Shown here in pieces: positions 5,121 through 5,169 of a stretch of 5,169 nucleotides of DNA. The stretch is from an uncultured Collinsella sp. GTDB taxonomy: Bacteria > Actinomycetota > Coriobacteriia > Coriobacteriales > Coriobacteriaceae. A program made the position numbers and the translations under genes. The stretch covers positions 1 to 5,169 of the forward strand of contig UQJV01000069.1 of the NCBI GenBank assembly GCA_900541475.1, in the 5' to 3' direction. Within the stretch, counting starts at the first letter, position 1. Each line of letters begins with the position of its first letter. The notes below the pieces were generated by a model. It ran no database searches. It had not been told where the DNA came from and worked only from the letters and a program-made list of their open reading frames with translations.

Positions 5121-5169
5121 AGAGCGAGCAAGGTGACGTGAAAGAGGAGGGCATAGGCCTTTTGGCCAT

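Noticed and set aside
5156..5167. GGCC-TTTT-GGCC palindrome at the right edge
   Set aside because: A four-base stem built from a self-complementary site is too weak to call as a functional hairpin.
5065..5169. 34-codon minus-strand open frame beginning at the window edge
   Set aside because: It has no visible ribosome-binding site, runs into the tandem repeats and ends within the first copy; it is most likely chance.

Overview
The window looks like chromosomal DNA from a high-GC gut actinobacterium of the Coriobacteriia. Collinsella is my best guess, from the GC-rich codon use, the type of phosphofructokinase and the style of the intergenic DNA. No marker gene proves this, so treat the genus as inference.

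Layout from left to right. Positions 1-102 hold the end of a transcription unit, with a strong GC-rich hairpin that probably terminates pfkA. Positions 103-1182 (minus) encode a 6-phosphofructokinase of the 'group III' / PPi-PFK-like type. Its promoter region carries a perfect 10-bp inverted repeat. Positions 1442-2407 (minus) encode a membrane-anchored Ntn hydrolase of the choloylglycine hydrolase / acyltransferase (C45/C59-like) type. Its reading frame stops at an in-frame amber codon, but the conserved C-terminal strand is still readable for 39 codons beyond it, to a TAA at 1322. Positions 2569-3954 (plus) encode an M18 aspartyl aminopeptidase transcribed divergently from the hydrolase and followed by a textbook terminator. 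Positions 4169-5033 (plus) hold a two-gene type II toxin-antitoxin operon: an RHH (RelB/DinJ-like) antitoxin overlapping a PIN-domain ribonuclease toxin by 8 bases. It has its own promoter and operator-like repeats. Positions 5034-5169 contain no gene but carry a 40-bp tandem repeat.

The genes do not form one pathway. pfkA is a central glycolysis gene, the hydrolase probably acts on amides outside or at the membrane, the M18 enzyme trims peptides in the cytoplasm, and the toxin-antitoxin pair is an accessory module placed between a terminator and a repeat-bearing spacer. I see no undescribed multi-gene system. The items most worth checking are the amber-interrupted hydrolase, the palindrome at the pfkA promoter, the unusual PFK active-site residues, the operator repeats and mixed pedigree of the toxin-antitoxin pair, and the terminal tandem repeats.
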